Positions 8,067 through 16,115 of a DNA stretch of 35,281 nucleotides are shown here, piece after piece (position 1 is the first letter of the stretch; the number at the start of each line of letters is the position of its first letter). Under the pieces are notes generated by a model, which saw only the letters and a list, made by a program, of their open reading frames with translations, searched no databases and was not told the origin of the DNA. A program made the translations under genes and the position numbers. The DNA is from an uncultured Prevotella sp. (GTDB lineage Bacteria; Bacteroidota; Bacteroidia; Bacteroidales; Bacteroidaceae), in assembly GCF_900549175.1 (NCBI RefSeq), contig NZ_URNN01000011.1, positions 1-35,281 on the forward strand. Direction: 5' to 3'.

Positions 8067-9203
8067 GTGAAATCTAACGGAATGGATTTGGATAATATAA
8101 TATCTGAAGAAGAACTGGCGGACGATTTCGGATTTATGGAAACCGACGACAGTCAGGAGGATACCGCAGGCCGGCAGTTGTACGAGCACTACCGGTTTGA
8201 GGTGGACCGCGGGCAGGAACCTGTGCGCATAGACAAATATATGTGCGAGAAGTTGCAGCACTCCAGCCGCAACCGCATACAGAAGGCTGCCGACGCGGGA
8301 TTCGTATTTGTGAACGGTGAGGCGGTGAAGAGCAACTGCAAGGTGCGTCCGGGCGACGTGGTGACGCTGATGCTCGACCGCCCGCATTACGACACGCGTA
8401 TAGAGCCGGAGGACATACCGCTCAACATAGTGTATGAGGATGACGCGCTGATGGTGGTGAACAAGCCGGCGGGACTTGTGGTGCACCCGGGGTGCGGCAA
8501 TTTCAGCGGCACTCTGGTCAACGCCGTGGCATGGCACCTGCGCTCCCTGCCCACATACGACCCCAACGACCCGCAGGTGGGGCTGGTGCATCGCATAGAC
8601 AAAGACACCAGCGGACTGCTCGTGGTGGCCAAGACACCGGAGGCGAAGATGGAGCTTGGCGCGCAGTTTTTCAACAAGACCACCCACCGCAGCTACATAG
8701 CCTTAGTGTGGGGCAACTTCACCGAAGACCGCGGCACCATTGAGGGCAACATCGCCCGCGACCCCAAAGACCGTCTGCGCATGACGGTGTTTCCGCCGGG
8801 TTCGGGAATAGGCAAAAGTGCCGTGACGCATTATCGTGTCATCGAACGCTTCGGATATGTAACGCTCGTGGAGTGCATCCTCGAAACGGGGCGCACCCAC
8901 CAGATACGCGCCCACATGCGCCACATAGGACATCCGCTGTTCTCCGACGAACGCTACGGCGGCACGGAGATACTGCGCGGCGAGCGTACGGGCAGCTACC
9001 GGCAGTTTGTCATCAACTGTTTCGCCTTTTGTCCGCGTCAGGCCCTGCATGCCCGCACGCTGGGTTTTGTACACCCCACGACAAAGGAACAGATGGACTT
9101 CACGTCCGACCTGCCTCTCGACCTGTGGACGCTGATAGAGCGGTGGCGCAAGTATGTGGCGGCACGCATGCCAAAGGACGAAATGCAGCAGAGCCGCGGG
9201 TGA
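8067..9203 (+). CDS. rluD: 23S rRNA pseudouridine synthase, RluD family
   Basis: The enzyme converts specific uridines of 23S rRNA helix 69 to pseudouridine, if it is the true RluD orthologue. It has an S4 RNA-binding domain (about 52-98, VRIDKYMCEKLQ) and a pseudouridine synthase domain with VNKPAGLVVHPG at 131-142 and the catalytic HRIDKDTSG at 175-183 (D178). Later RTHQIRAHM and GHPLFSDERYGG match the family. An acidic N-terminal extension of about 40 residues precedes the S4 domain. The frame opens at GTG 8067; the ATG at 8082 (MDLDNI) is an equally plausible start. RluC-like specificity cannot be excluded from sequence alone. Confidence 0.93.
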   Translation: MKSNGMDLDNIISEEELADDFGFMETDDSQEDTAGRQLYEHYRFEVDRGQEPVRIDKYMCEKLQHSSRNRIQKAADAGFVFVNGEAVKSNCKVRPGDVVTLMLDRPHYDTRIEPEDIPLNIVYEDDALMVVNKPAGLVVHPGCGNFSGTLVNAVAWHLRSLPTYDPNDPQVGLVHRIDKDTSGLLVVAKTPEAKMELGAQFFNKTTHRSYIALVWGNFTEDRGTIEGNIARDPKDRLRMTVFPPGSGIGKSAVTHYRVIERFGYVTLVECILETGRTHQIRAHMRHIGHPLFSDERYGGTEILRGERTGSYRQFVINCFAFCPRQALHARTLGFVHPTTKEQMDFTSDLPLDLWTLIERWRKYVAARMPKDEMQQSRG

Positions 9204-9254
9204 CTGATATGTGAAAAGACATTTAAAAACAAAGAATATTACAACAAAACTGAT

Positions 9255-10277
9255 ATGGAGAATATTGAAAGCATGAAAAGGAATATTGCTATCGTATGCG
9301 GCGGCGACTCATCGGAGCACGATGTCTCGCTGCGTTCGGCACGTGGCCTTTACTCGTTTTTCGACAAAGACCGTTACAACATATACATCGTCGACATAAA
9401 GGGACAGGACTGGCATGTGGAACTGCATGACGGCACGACGGCACCCATCGACCGCAACGACTTCTCGTTTGTGGAGAACGGTCATGCCGTACAGTTTGAC
9501 TATGCTTACATCACCATACACGGCACGCCCGGCGAGAACGGACTGCTGCAGGGGTATTTCGACCTTATCGGCCTGCCTTACTCTACAAGCGGCGTGCTCG
9601 TAGAGGCCATCACGTTCGACAAGTTCGTGCTCAACCAGTATCTGCGCGGCTACGGTGTGCTCGTGGCCGACTCGCTGCTCATACGCAAGGGCTACGAAGA
9701 GATGGTGGGCGACGACGATGTGGAGCGGCGCATAGGCATGCCCTGTTTTGTAAAACCGGCGGCCGACGGCAGCAGCTTCGGGGTGTCGAAGGTGAAGAAC
9801 AAGGACCAGCTCGCCCCGGCCATACGCAAGGCGATGATGGAGAGCCCGGAGGTGATGGTGGAACAGTTCATCGACGGAACGGAGATTTCCATCGGCGTGT
9901 ACAAGACGAAGGAGAAGACTGTGGTGCTGCCGGCCACGGAGGTGGTCACGGGCAACGAATTCTTCGACTACGACGCCAAGTACAACGGACAGGTGAAGGA
10001 AATAACGCCCGCCCGCCTCAGCGACGAGGTGACGGAGCGTGTGCGCCGGATAACGAGCCACATCTACGACATACTGGGATGCAACGGCATCATACGCATC
10101 GACTACATCATTGCCAAGGGCAAGGACAGCGACGGCCGCGAAACCGACAGGATATACATGCTCGAGGTGAACACCACGCCGGGCATGACGCCCACAAGCT
10201 TCATTCCGCAGCAGGTGCGTGCCGCCGGCCTGGAGATGAAGGATGTGCTGACCGATATAGTCGAGAACCAATTCTGA
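9255..10277 (+). CDS. ddl: D-alanine--D-alanine ligase
   Basis: Ddl joins two D-alanines with ATP to make the dipeptide end of the peptidoglycan stem peptide, in the cytoplasm. The 340-residue protein opens with IAIVCGGDSSEHDVS (11-25), has GTPGENGLLQGYFD near 90-103, FVKPAADGSSFGVSKV in the ATP-grasp core and MLEVNTTPGMTPTS near the C-terminus, all diagnostic. Length is normal. An internal ATG at 9273 (MKRNIAIV) is an alternative start that fits the usual family N-terminus better. It lies 51 bp after rluD, and the neighbouring PASTA gene also points to cell-wall work. Confidence 0.97.
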   Translation: MENIESMKRNIAIVCGGDSSEHDVSLRSARGLYSFFDKDRYNIYIVDIKGQDWHVELHDGTTAPIDRNDFSFVENGHAVQFDYAYITIHGTPGENGLLQGYFDLIGLPYSTSGVLVEAITFDKFVLNQYLRGYGVLVADSLLIRKGYEEMVGDDDVERRIGMPCFVKPAADGSSFGVSKVKNKDQLAPAIRKAMMESPEVMVEQFIDGTEISIGVYKTKEKTVVLPATEVVTGNEFFDYDAKYNGQVKEITPARLSDEVTERVRRITSHIYDILGCNGIIRIDYIIAKGKDSDGRETDRIYMLEVNTTPGMTPTSFIPQQVRAAGLEMKDVLTDIVENQF

Positions 10278-10278
10278 A

Positions 10279-10440
10279 GAATTAAGAGTGAAGAACGAAG
10301 AGTGAAGAAGGAAGAATGAAGAAGGAAGAGTGAAGAACGAAAAGTGAAGAGTGAAGAATTTGCTACCGCTGTTCAATAGTGTTCCCATACCTCCCATTCT
10401 TCCCATCACTCCCATAAACTCCCATCACTCCCATCACTAA
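10279..10440. repeat. Two low-complexity word repeats between ddl and the acyltransferase gene
   Basis: From about 10279 to 10363 the purine words GAAGAG, GTGAAGAAC and GAAGGAAGA recur many times. From about 10380 to 10438 the pyrimidine-rich words CTCCCAT and CACTCCCAT recur about seven times. The first block begins directly after the ddl stop codon. Such tracts are prone to slippage and belong to the same class as those at 30.3 and 34.0 kb. Confidence 0.8.
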
Positions 10441-10450
10441 AAAAGAAACT

Positions 10451-11602
10451 ATGAATATCCCATCACAATTTGACCCCATACGGCCTTATGAGCCGGAGGA
10501 GTTGCCAGAGGTGTACGAGCGGCTCGCGGCCGACCCGCAGTTCCGCACAGTAGTGGAACATATCTTCAGCGGTGTGCCTTTCGAGGCCATAGTGCAGAAG
10601 ATGCGTGGCTGCAAGACCAATCTCGACTTCCAGCTTGCCCTCTGCTATCCTTTCCTGAAGAACCTTGTGGCCAAGGCTGCCAAGAGTTGCGACATGAACG
10701 TGGAGGCGGTGGACACCGCCGGCCGTTACACCTTTGTGAGCAACCACCGCGACATCGTGCTCGATTCGGCCTTTCTCGACGTGCTGCTTTACGATGCCGG
10801 ATTCGGCACCACCACCGAGATTGCCATTGGCGACAACCTGCTGGCGGCACCATGGATAAAGGACCTGGTGAAGGTGACGAAGTCGTTTATCGTGGAGCGC
10901 AGCGCCGGCATCAGGGAGATGCTGGTGAAGAGCCGCCGTCTGTCTGACTATATGCACTTTGTCATCGGCGCAAAGCACGACAACGTGTGGATAGCGCAGC
11001 GCGAGGGCAGGGCCAAGGACAGCGACGACCGCACGCAGCAGTCCATAATAAAGATGATGGCCATGGGCGGCGAGGGCACGGTGACGGAACGGCTGCTTCA
11101 GCTGCACATCGTGCCGCTGGCCATATCTTACGAGTATGATCCGTGCGACTGGCTGAAGGCGCGTGAGTTTCAGCTCAGGCGTGATGTGGAGGGATGGAAG
11201 AAGACCAAGGCCGACGACGTGCTGAGCATGCAGACCGGCATAATGGGATACAAGGGCCACATACATTATCATTGTGCGCCGTGCATAGACGGGTGGCTGC
11301 GTTCGCTCGACCCGGACATGCCCAAGGGCGAATTTTTCGAGGCGGTGGCGAAGCATATCAACCGTGAGATTCACTCCAACTACCGGCTCTATCCGTGCAA
11401 CTATGCGGCTTTGGACATGCTGGAGGGTGGCGACCGTTTCGCCTCTCACTATACGGCGGAGGACAAGGCGGGATTCGAGCGTTATCTGGCGGGGCAGATG
11501 GCAAAGATTGAACTCGACAACAAGGACGAGGCCTTCCTGCGTGAGCGCATGCTGACGATGTATGCCAATCCGTTGAAGAACCATCTGGAGGCTGTGAAAT
11601 GA
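10451..11602 (+). CDS. Glycerophospholipid acyltransferase (PlsC/PlsB superfamily)
   Basis: The 383-residue protein has the acyltransferase core FVSNHRDIVLDSAFLD (about 95-110), where NHRD carries the catalytic His-Asp pair. The second block, NVWIAQREGRAKDSDDRTQ (178-196), is a variant of the substrate-binding EG(T)R motif. A basic IVERSAGIREML segment lies between them. These features place it among 1-acyl-glycerol-3-phosphate or glycerol-3-phosphate acyltransferases of inner-membrane phospholipid synthesis. No clear transmembrane helix is seen, so association is probably peripheral. The exact acceptor is uncertain. Its stop overlaps the start of the next gene by 4 bp (ATGA), so the two are translationally coupled. 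Confidence 0.85.
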   Translation: MNIPSQFDPIRPYEPEELPEVYERLAADPQFRTVVEHIFSGVPFEAIVQKMRGCKTNLDFQLALCYPFLKNLVAKAAKSCDMNVEAVDTAGRYTFVSNHRDIVLDSAFLDVLLYDAGFGTTTEIAIGDNLLAAPWIKDLVKVTKSFIVERSAGIREMLVKSRRLSDYMHFVIGAKHDNVWIAQREGRAKDSDDRTQQSIIKMMAMGGEGTVTERLLQLHIVPLAISYEYDPCDWLKAREFQLRRDVEGWKKTKADDVLSMQTGIMGYKGHIHYHCAPCIDGWLRSLDPDMPKGEFFEAVAKHINREIHSNYRLYPCNYAALDMLEGGDRFASHYTAEDKAGFERYLAGQMAKIELDNKDEAFLRERMLTMYANPLKNHLEAVK

Positions 11603-12348
11603 GAAGGAACGTGCTGCCGGGTGGTGTTCTCGCGGTGCTGACGGTGCTCATGGCGCTGGCAGCCCTGCCGGCATTGACGGCTTGCGAGAACGATGCCTAC
11701 GACAGTGGCACGGGGCCGTTGTCGCTTACGCGCGCCGATTTCGTGGAGGTGTACACCGGCGGTGATTGTGCCGTCGACCATGTGCTCACCGATGACGGAT
11801 GCCGTCTGGCTTTGTCAAAACGTGTCACGCGCGCATGGCTTGACAAGCCCGACACACTGTATCGCGCGGTGCTCTACTACAATGTGGCTGCAGAAACAGC
11901 TGTCGGTTCTGCCGGTAGTGCCGATTCTGATGGCGGAATGACCACTGTCGAGCCGGTGGCGCTGTCGATGGTGCCGGTGCTTTATCCGCAGGTGGCGGAC
12001 AACTTCAGGGATGGTGTGCGCACCGACCCGGTGAAGTTTGAAAGCATGTGGGTAGGTGGCAACGGGCGTTATGTCAACATCGGTTTCTATCTGAAGAACG
12101 GCAGGATGGGTGAGGAGTCGCTGACGCATACCATAGGCATGGTTTACAGGCGGACGGTGACCAACGCCGACGGAACGCGTACCGTACATCTGGAGTTGTA
12201 TCACGACCAGGGTGGGGTGCCCGAATATTATTCTTCACGTTATTATGTAAGTGTGCCGTGCGGGGAAATCGACGGCGATTCGGTGAGTATCGCCATGAAC
12301 ACTTACGACAAGGGGATGGTGACGAGAAAACTAAGAATCAGATATTAA
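11599..12348 (+). CDS. NigD-like lipoprotein
   Basis: The 249-residue protein has a signal sequence ending in a lipobox-like PALTAC, so it is probably a lipoprotein with Cys29. The following ENDAYDSGTG, ADFVEVYT and DHVLTDDGCRLALSK resemble the N-terminal OB-like domain of the Bacteroidetes NigD family, and the rest fits its beta-sandwich domain (LTHTIGMVYRRT, VHLELYHDQGG). NigD proteins were named for bacteriocin-linked genes, but the widespread homologues have no assigned role. It is coupled to the acyltransferase by an ATGA overlap. The coding end runs into ATTAAGAATTAAG repeat sequence. Confidence 0.75.
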   Translation: MRRNVLPGGVLAVLTVLMALAALPALTACENDAYDSGTGPLSLTRADFVEVYTGGDCAVDHVLTDDGCRLALSKRVTRAWLDKPDTLYRAVLYYNVAAETAVGSAGSADSDGGMTTVEPVALSMVPVLYPQVADNFRDGVRTDPVKFESMWVGGNGRYVNIGFYLKNGRMGEESLTHTIGMVYRRTVTNADGTRTVHLELYHDQGGVPEYYSSRYYVSVPCGEIDGDSVSIAMNTYDKGMVTRKLRIRY

Positions 12349-12374
12349 GAATTAAGAAAAACAGATTGTTTTTT

Positions 12375-12438
12375 CAACGCAAAGGCGCAAAGACGCAAAG
12401 GATTATTTTGTCCTTTGCATCTTTGCGCCTTTGCGTTG
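12375..12438. terminator. CGCAAAG-word inverted repeat between convergent genes
   Basis: Arms of 28 bp made of CGCAAAGG/CGCAAAGA words lie at 12375-12402 and 12411-12438 with one mismatch and an AT-rich loop. The hairpin sits between the NigD-like gene (+) and argF' (-), so it can serve as a bidirectional terminator. The word CGCAAAGGCGCAAAGACGC is a repeat type I recall from many unrelated genomes. Confidence 0.75.
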
Positions 12439-12454
12439 AAATATGAACCTTGTT

Positions 12455-13444
12455 TCACTTAGATGCGGAAAGTATTCTCTTGAGCACCACCGAGCACGAA
12501 ATTTCGCGGTTGGCGGCCTCGGGTATTACGAGGGAGTTGGGGCTTTCTATCACATCGTCGGTAACGATGAGGCCGCGGCGCACGGGCAGACAGTGCATGA
12601 ACTTGCCGTTGTCTGTTACGGCCATGTGGGCGGCGTCGACGGTCCAGCTCATGTCTTTGGAGAGTATCTTGCCGTAGTCGGTCGGGCAGGTCACGCCGGG
12701 ACAGCTCCAGTTCTTGGCATATACGAAGTCGGCTCCCTCCAGCGCTTTCATCTGGTCGTACTCCACACGGGCGTCTCCCACAAACTTCGGGTCGAGTTCG
12801 TAACCTTCGGGATGTGTCACGACAAAATCTACGTCGGCGGCGTTCATCCATTGTGCGAAGGAGTTGGGCACGGCCTGTGGCAGCGCACGGCAGTGGGGTG
12901 CCCACGTGAGTACCACCTTGGGGCGTCTTTTCGCCGGCGACTCTTCTTTCTTCTTTTCCCACACTTCGTTTATCGTGATGAGGTCGGCGAAGGCCTGAAG
13001 TGGGTGTACGGTGGCTGTCTCCATGGCGAACACGGGTTTGCCGCTGTAGCGTATGAACTGGTTGAGCACGGTTTCGGCATAGTCATATTCGCGGTCGGTG
13101 AGTCCGGCGAACGAACGCACACCTATGATGTCGCAGTAGGAAGCCATCACGGGTATGGCCTCGAGCAGATGTTCGCTCTTGTCGCCGTCCATTATCACGC
13201 CCCTTTCGGTCTCGAGTTTCCATGCTCCGGCATTCACATCGAGCACAATCACGTTCATGCCCAGATTGAGCGCAGCCTTCTGTGTGCTCAGCCGGGTGCG
13301 CAGCGAGTTGTTGAAGAATATCATCAGCAGCGTCTTGTTCTTGCCGAGATGCTGATATTTGTAACGCTCGTTCTTTATCTCCTGTGCTTCGGCGAGTGCC
13401 ATATTGAGGTCGCCGATGTCTTCTACGTTGATGAATGTTCTCAT
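12455..13444 (-). CDS. argF': N-acylornithine carbamoyltransferase (ArgF', SOTCase/AOTCase family)
   Basis: This enzyme carbamoylates an N-acylated ornithine, the Bacteroidetes variant of the arginine pathway. In Bacteroides fragilis the substrate is N-succinyl-ornithine. The 329-residue protein carries NNSLRTRLSTQKAALN (45-60, carbamoyl-phosphate site), the segment TVHPLQAFADLITI and FMHCLPVRRG near the C-terminus. As I recall the B. fragilis sequence, the two align without gaps over the first 95 residues. At position 90, proline in the B. fragilis enzyme and the residue that controls succinyl versus acetyl preference, this protein has serine. A KKKEESPAKRR insertion follows ITINEVWE. It lies downstream of proA on the same strand. 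Confidence 0.92.
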   Translation of the reverse strand: MRTFINVEDIGDLNMALAEAQEIKNERYKYQHLGKNKTLLMIFFNNSLRTRLSTQKAALNLGMNVIVLDVNAGAWKLETERGVIMDGDKSEHLLEAIPVMASYCDIIGVRSFAGLTDREYDYAETVLNQFIRYSGKPVFAMETATVHPLQAFADLITINEVWEKKKEESPAKRRPKVVLTWAPHCRALPQAVPNSFAQWMNAADVDFVVTHPEGYELDPKFVGDARVEYDQMKALEGADFVYAKNWSCPGVTCPTDYGKILSKDMSWTVDAAHMAVTDNGKFMHCLPVRRGLIVTDDVIESPNSLVIPEAANREISCSVVLKRILSASK

Positions 13445-13669
13445 ATTTTTAATTACGAATTTTGAGTTACGAATTACGAGTTGTCGGCTTACGCCGATTG
13501 TGAATTATTGAATTACGAGTTGTTTATTTACGAGTTGCGAATTTTGAGTTACGAGTTGTTTAATCCCAACTTTTGGAAAACTGTCTGTTCCAATGTAATT
13601 TGTAATTACATAATTCGTAATCGCAGCGCAGCGAGAACAATTCGTAACTCAAAATTCGTAATTCGTAAT
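13445..13669. repeat. TTACGAATT-word repeat array between proA and argF'
   Basis: The 225 bp between proA and argF' consist largely of the words AATTACGAATT, GAGTTACGAATT and TACGAGTTG, first in one orientation (13450-13560) and then inverted (13600-13669). The arms can pair as a long stem. AATTACGAGTTGTCGGCTT at 13476-13494, followed by (A/G)CGCCGAT, is present again at 29774. No coding potential is seen. Confidence 0.8.
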
Positions 13670-14914
13670 TCAAGACTCTCTTGTCTGTCCGTTCCCCTCG
13701 ATAAGCCATTTGTATGTCGTTATCTCCTCGAGACCCATGGGGCCGCGTGGCCCGAGCTTCTGCGTGCTGATGCCTATTTCGGCGCCCAGTCCGAACTGTG
13801 CTCCGTCGGTGAAGCTCGTCGGGGCGTTCACATACACGCAGGCGGCATCCACGCGGGTCTGGAAACGGCGGGCTGCTTCGGCATCTTCGGTGACAATGCT
13901 TTCACTGTGGCCGGAGCCGTAGCGGTCGATGTGGGCTATGGCCTCGTCGAGTGTCCCGACTGTCTTTACAGCCATCTTGTAGTCCATGAACTCAGTGCCG
14001 TAGCTCTCGGCGGTTGCCGCGAGCAGCAGGCTGGCGGGATATGCGCCGTGCAAGGCCTCACGGGCGGGCGCGTCGGCGTATATCGTCACATTCTTTTCAG
14101 CCAGCGGGGCGCAGAGTGCAGGCAGGTCGGCGAGGCGCTTGCGGTGGATGATGAGGCAGTCGAGGGCGTTGCACACGCTCACGCGCCGTGTCTTGGCATT
14201 GCAGATGATGCGGCTGCCCTTGCCGGTGTCGCCGGCTTCGTCGAAATAGGTGCTCACCACTCCTGCGCCGGTCTCTATCACCGGTACGCGGGCCGTGTCG
14301 CGCACGAAGTCTATCAGCTTCCTGCCGCCGCGGGGTATGCACAGGTCGATGTATCCCACGGCTGAGAGCATGGCCGCCGTAGCCTCGTGGGTGGCGGGCA
14401 GGAGTGTGACGGCTGCCGTGTCAACACCGTAACTGTCGAGCACCTTGTGTATCACCGCCACTCCTGCGCGGTTGGACATGTCGGCGTCTTTCCCGCCTTT
14501 CAGTACGCAGGCGTTGCCGCTCTTGAGGCAGAGGGCGAAGACATCGAACGTAACGTTGGGCCGTGCCTCGTATATCATTCCTATCACGCCGAAAGGCACG
14601 CTCACCCGTCTCAGTCTGAGGCCGTTGCCGAGTGTGCGTTCTGTCAGTGTGCGTCCGAGCGGCGACGGCAGCCGGCTCACCGCCCGCATGTCGGCGGCTA
14701 TGGCCTCAATTCTTTCCGCAGTGAGTTTCAGGCGGTCGTAGAGCGGATTGGTACGTTCCATCTTCGCCAGGTCTTCGGCGTTGGCTTCGAGAATGGTGTC
14801 CCTTTCTGCCGTGATGGCTTCGGCCACGCTCTGCAATATCCTGTTGCGTTCATCATCGGTCAGCAGCGCTATCTTGCGTCCGGCCTCCTTGGCTTTCTTG
14901 AATGTCTCTGTCAT
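13670..14914 (-). CDS. proA: Gamma-glutamyl phosphate reductase
   Basis: ProA reduces gamma-glutamyl phosphate with NADPH to glutamate-5-semialdehyde, the second step of proline synthesis. The 414-residue protein is full length. It has the cofactor-domain segments PFGVIGMIYEARPNVT (107-122) and LKSGNACVLKGGKDA (130-144), and the catalytic cysteine C248 in KTRRVSVCNALD (241-252). Its partner proB lies 13.8 kb upstream in the same orientation, so the usual proB-proA pair is interrupted here by accessory genes. The gene starts 37 bp after a DUF3791 gene, with no terminator or promoter box seen between them. Confidence 0.97.
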   Translation of the reverse strand: MTETFKKAKEAGRKIALLTDDERNRILQSVAEAITAERDTILEANAEDLAKMERTNPLYDRLKLTAERIEAIAADMRAVSRLPSPLGRTLTERTLGNGLRLRRVSVPFGVIGMIYEARPNVTFDVFALCLKSGNACVLKGGKDADMSNRAGVAVIHKVLDSYGVDTAAVTLLPATHEATAAMLSAVGYIDLCIPRGGRKLIDFVRDTARVPVIETGAGVVSTYFDEAGDTGKGSRIICNAKTRRVSVCNALDCLIIHRKRLADLPALCAPLAEKNVTIYADAPAREALHGAYPASLLLAATAESYGTEFMDYKMAVKTVGTLDEAIAHIDRYGSGHSESIVTEDAEAARRFQTRVDAACVYVNAPTSFTDGAQFGLGAEIGISTQKLGPRGPMGLEEITTYKWLIEGNGQTRES

Positions 14915-14951
14915 GATTCTTTTGTATGTGTTTAGTTTCTGTTATTTCTTA

Positions 14952-15149
14952 TCAGTTTAACTCTTTCAATATATCTTCAAGAATGTATAAGTCGCTCATG
15001 AGTCTGATACCGGATTCCGGGTCTGCCAACTGCCTGTAGGTTTCGGTGGAATAAAACAAGTCAAGTGCCTGTTCGGCGTCTATTTTCAACTTGTCTGCAA
15101 GCAACATGATGATATGGCTTTGTTTACGCCACAATACGGTATCTCTCAT
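14952..15149 (-). CDS. DUF3791-family small protein (downstream copy)
   Basis: The 65-residue protein (MRDTVLWRKQSHIIMLLADK...) ends RLMSDLYILEDILKELN, like the DUF3791 family, whose members are short helical proteins next to DUF3990 genes. The ATG at 15149 overlaps the DUF3990 stop as ATGA, which fixes this start; the frame is open further upstream but would overlap the preceding gene heavily. Function is unknown. Being small and coupled to a putative enzyme, it could be an antitoxin or substrate adaptor, which is inference. Confidence 0.75.
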   Translation of the reverse strand: MRDTVLWRKQSHIIMLLADKLKIDAEQALDLFYSTETYRQLADPESGIRLMSDLYILEDILKELN

Positions 15150-15658
15150 ATCTCCTCTTTCTTGATTAAAGTAATGCTTTCTTTGAACTGTAGATAATTG
15201 TCTATTACTGATTGATTGAGAATACAAATCTGGTGATTCACTTTTTTGTATTTCAACTGTCCAAGTGCTTGGTCGGCGGTGATGATACCTTTTTCGTAAT
15301 CTTCAACCGTGTCAATAACATTGTCGTTCGCCACTCCGCCTTCTACAATATCATATTCAGATGAAATGTCTTTTCCTTGACGGCAGGCTATCACGTAATT
15401 CAGCCATTCTATGTCATAAGCCGGGAATTGTCTGAATCTTATTCCGTCGGATTCGGCAAGGGTGTTGTCGAATAAGTACTCACTGACCACGGGCAAAGCC
15501 TTTCTGCCTTTTCTTCCGGCAATGACAAAGGCCCATGCTTCGGCCTGTTTCTTGATTTTGGTTAGGTAAAACCCGCGACCGAAGTCAAGATTCTGTCTTC
15601 CTGCCATGGCCTGTGGATTTGGTACCGCCAGATATGAGCCATGGTATAACGTCATCAT
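15146..15658 (-). CDS. DUF3990 protein, candidate ADP-ribosyltransferase fold
   Basis: The 170-residue protein starts MMTLYHGSY, with its first ATG overlapping the previous stop (ATGA). It shows the DUF3990 pattern: YHGS at 5-8, DFGRGFYLT at 25-33 and EYDIVEGGVANDNV at 101-114. The first two blocks look like the H and Y motifs of PARP/diphtheria-toxin-like ADP-ribosyltransferases (WHGS and GKGIYF), with H6 and Y31 as candidate NAD-binding residues; E101 or E106 could be the third residue. It is sandwiched between two DUF3791 genes with 4 bp overlaps on both sides, a toxin-antitoxin-like layout. Enzyme activity and target are not shown by the sequence. Confidence 0.75.
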   Translation of the reverse strand: MMTLYHGSYLAVPNPQAMAGRQNLDFGRGFYLTKIKKQAEAWAFVIAGRKGRKALPVVSEYLFDNTLAESDGIRFRQFPAYDIEWLNYVIACRQGKDISSEYDIVEGGVANDNVIDTVEDYEKGIITADQALGQLKYKKVNHQICILNQSVIDNYLQFKESITLIKKEEI

Positions 15659-15906
15659 TCTTTTGCCTCCTTTTCTTCCTGTTCCCAATTCCTTAGAGTT
15701 TCTACAGTGTCATCAGCCACCCATTCGAGACTTTGTGTATGTAACATGTCATAGTGACAAAACAGGCGTTTGTGAATCAGCCCCTGCTTTTTTAATCTGT
15801 CGTGCATTTCTTGGCCTGATACATTTGCTTTTTTTGCACTTGCCTCAATAGCCATCACTGCAAAATGAACTTTACGGTATATTTTGTCATTATGATTTGT
15901 CATCAT
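15655..15906 (-). CDS. DUF3791-family small protein (upstream copy)
   Basis: The 83-residue protein (MMTNHNDKIYRKVHFAVMAIE...) ends HYDMLHTQSLEWVADDTVETLRNW followed by a very acidic/basic tail. The HTQSLEWVADDT region is typical of DUF3791. It is the first gene of the three-gene module and is preceded by a good promoter. Its stop overlaps the DUF3990 start by 4 bp. It differs strongly in sequence from the downstream DUF3791 copy, so this is not a recent duplication. Confidence 0.75.
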   Translation of the reverse strand: MMTNHNDKIYRKVHFAVMAIEASAKKANVSGQEMHDRLKKQGLIHKRLFCHYDMLHTQSLEWVADDTVETLRNWEQEEKEAKE

Positions 15907-15929
15907 ACGTGTGGTATTTTATATTTCTG

Positions 15930-15960
15930 CAAAAATAGCGTTTTATTTTCTTTTTGCCAA
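15930..15960 (-). promoter_or_regulatory. Bacteroidetes-type promoter of the DUF3791/DUF3990 module
   Basis: On the minus strand TATTTTTG (15930-15937) matches TAnnTTTG, and TTGG at 15957-15960 lies 19 bp upstream as a -33 box. The ATG at 15906 follows about 24 bp downstream. A perfect TTTGCCGGCAAA palindrome lies just upstream at 15963-15974 and could be an operator. Confidence 0.65.
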
Positions 15961-16015
15961 GTGTTTGCCGGCAAATATTGGAAGTTTTAAGATAATGACA
16001 TCATAAGGAAGAATC

Positions 16016-16071
16016 AAAAAAGGTGCCGCAGAGTCCGACAATGCTATTGTGGAAGTCCTGCGACACCTTTT
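16016..16071 (-). terminator. Terminator of the nine-gene operon
   Basis: An imperfect stem (AAAAGGTG, CGCAG and GTCC with their complements) spans 16016-16071, about 45 bp beyond the stop of the MORN-TonB gene, and ends in a T-run on the minus strand (CACCTTTTTTGATTC). This fits an intrinsic terminator closing the large operon. Confidence 0.7.
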
Positions 16072-16115
16072 ATTAATGATGCGTTTCGAATGATATTACG
16101 GCATCTCGAATGTCA

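Noticed and set aside
9309..10415. Open frame of 368 codons on the minus strand opposite ddl
   Set aside because: It includes translated low-complexity repeat at its start and no known motif; ddl is certain.
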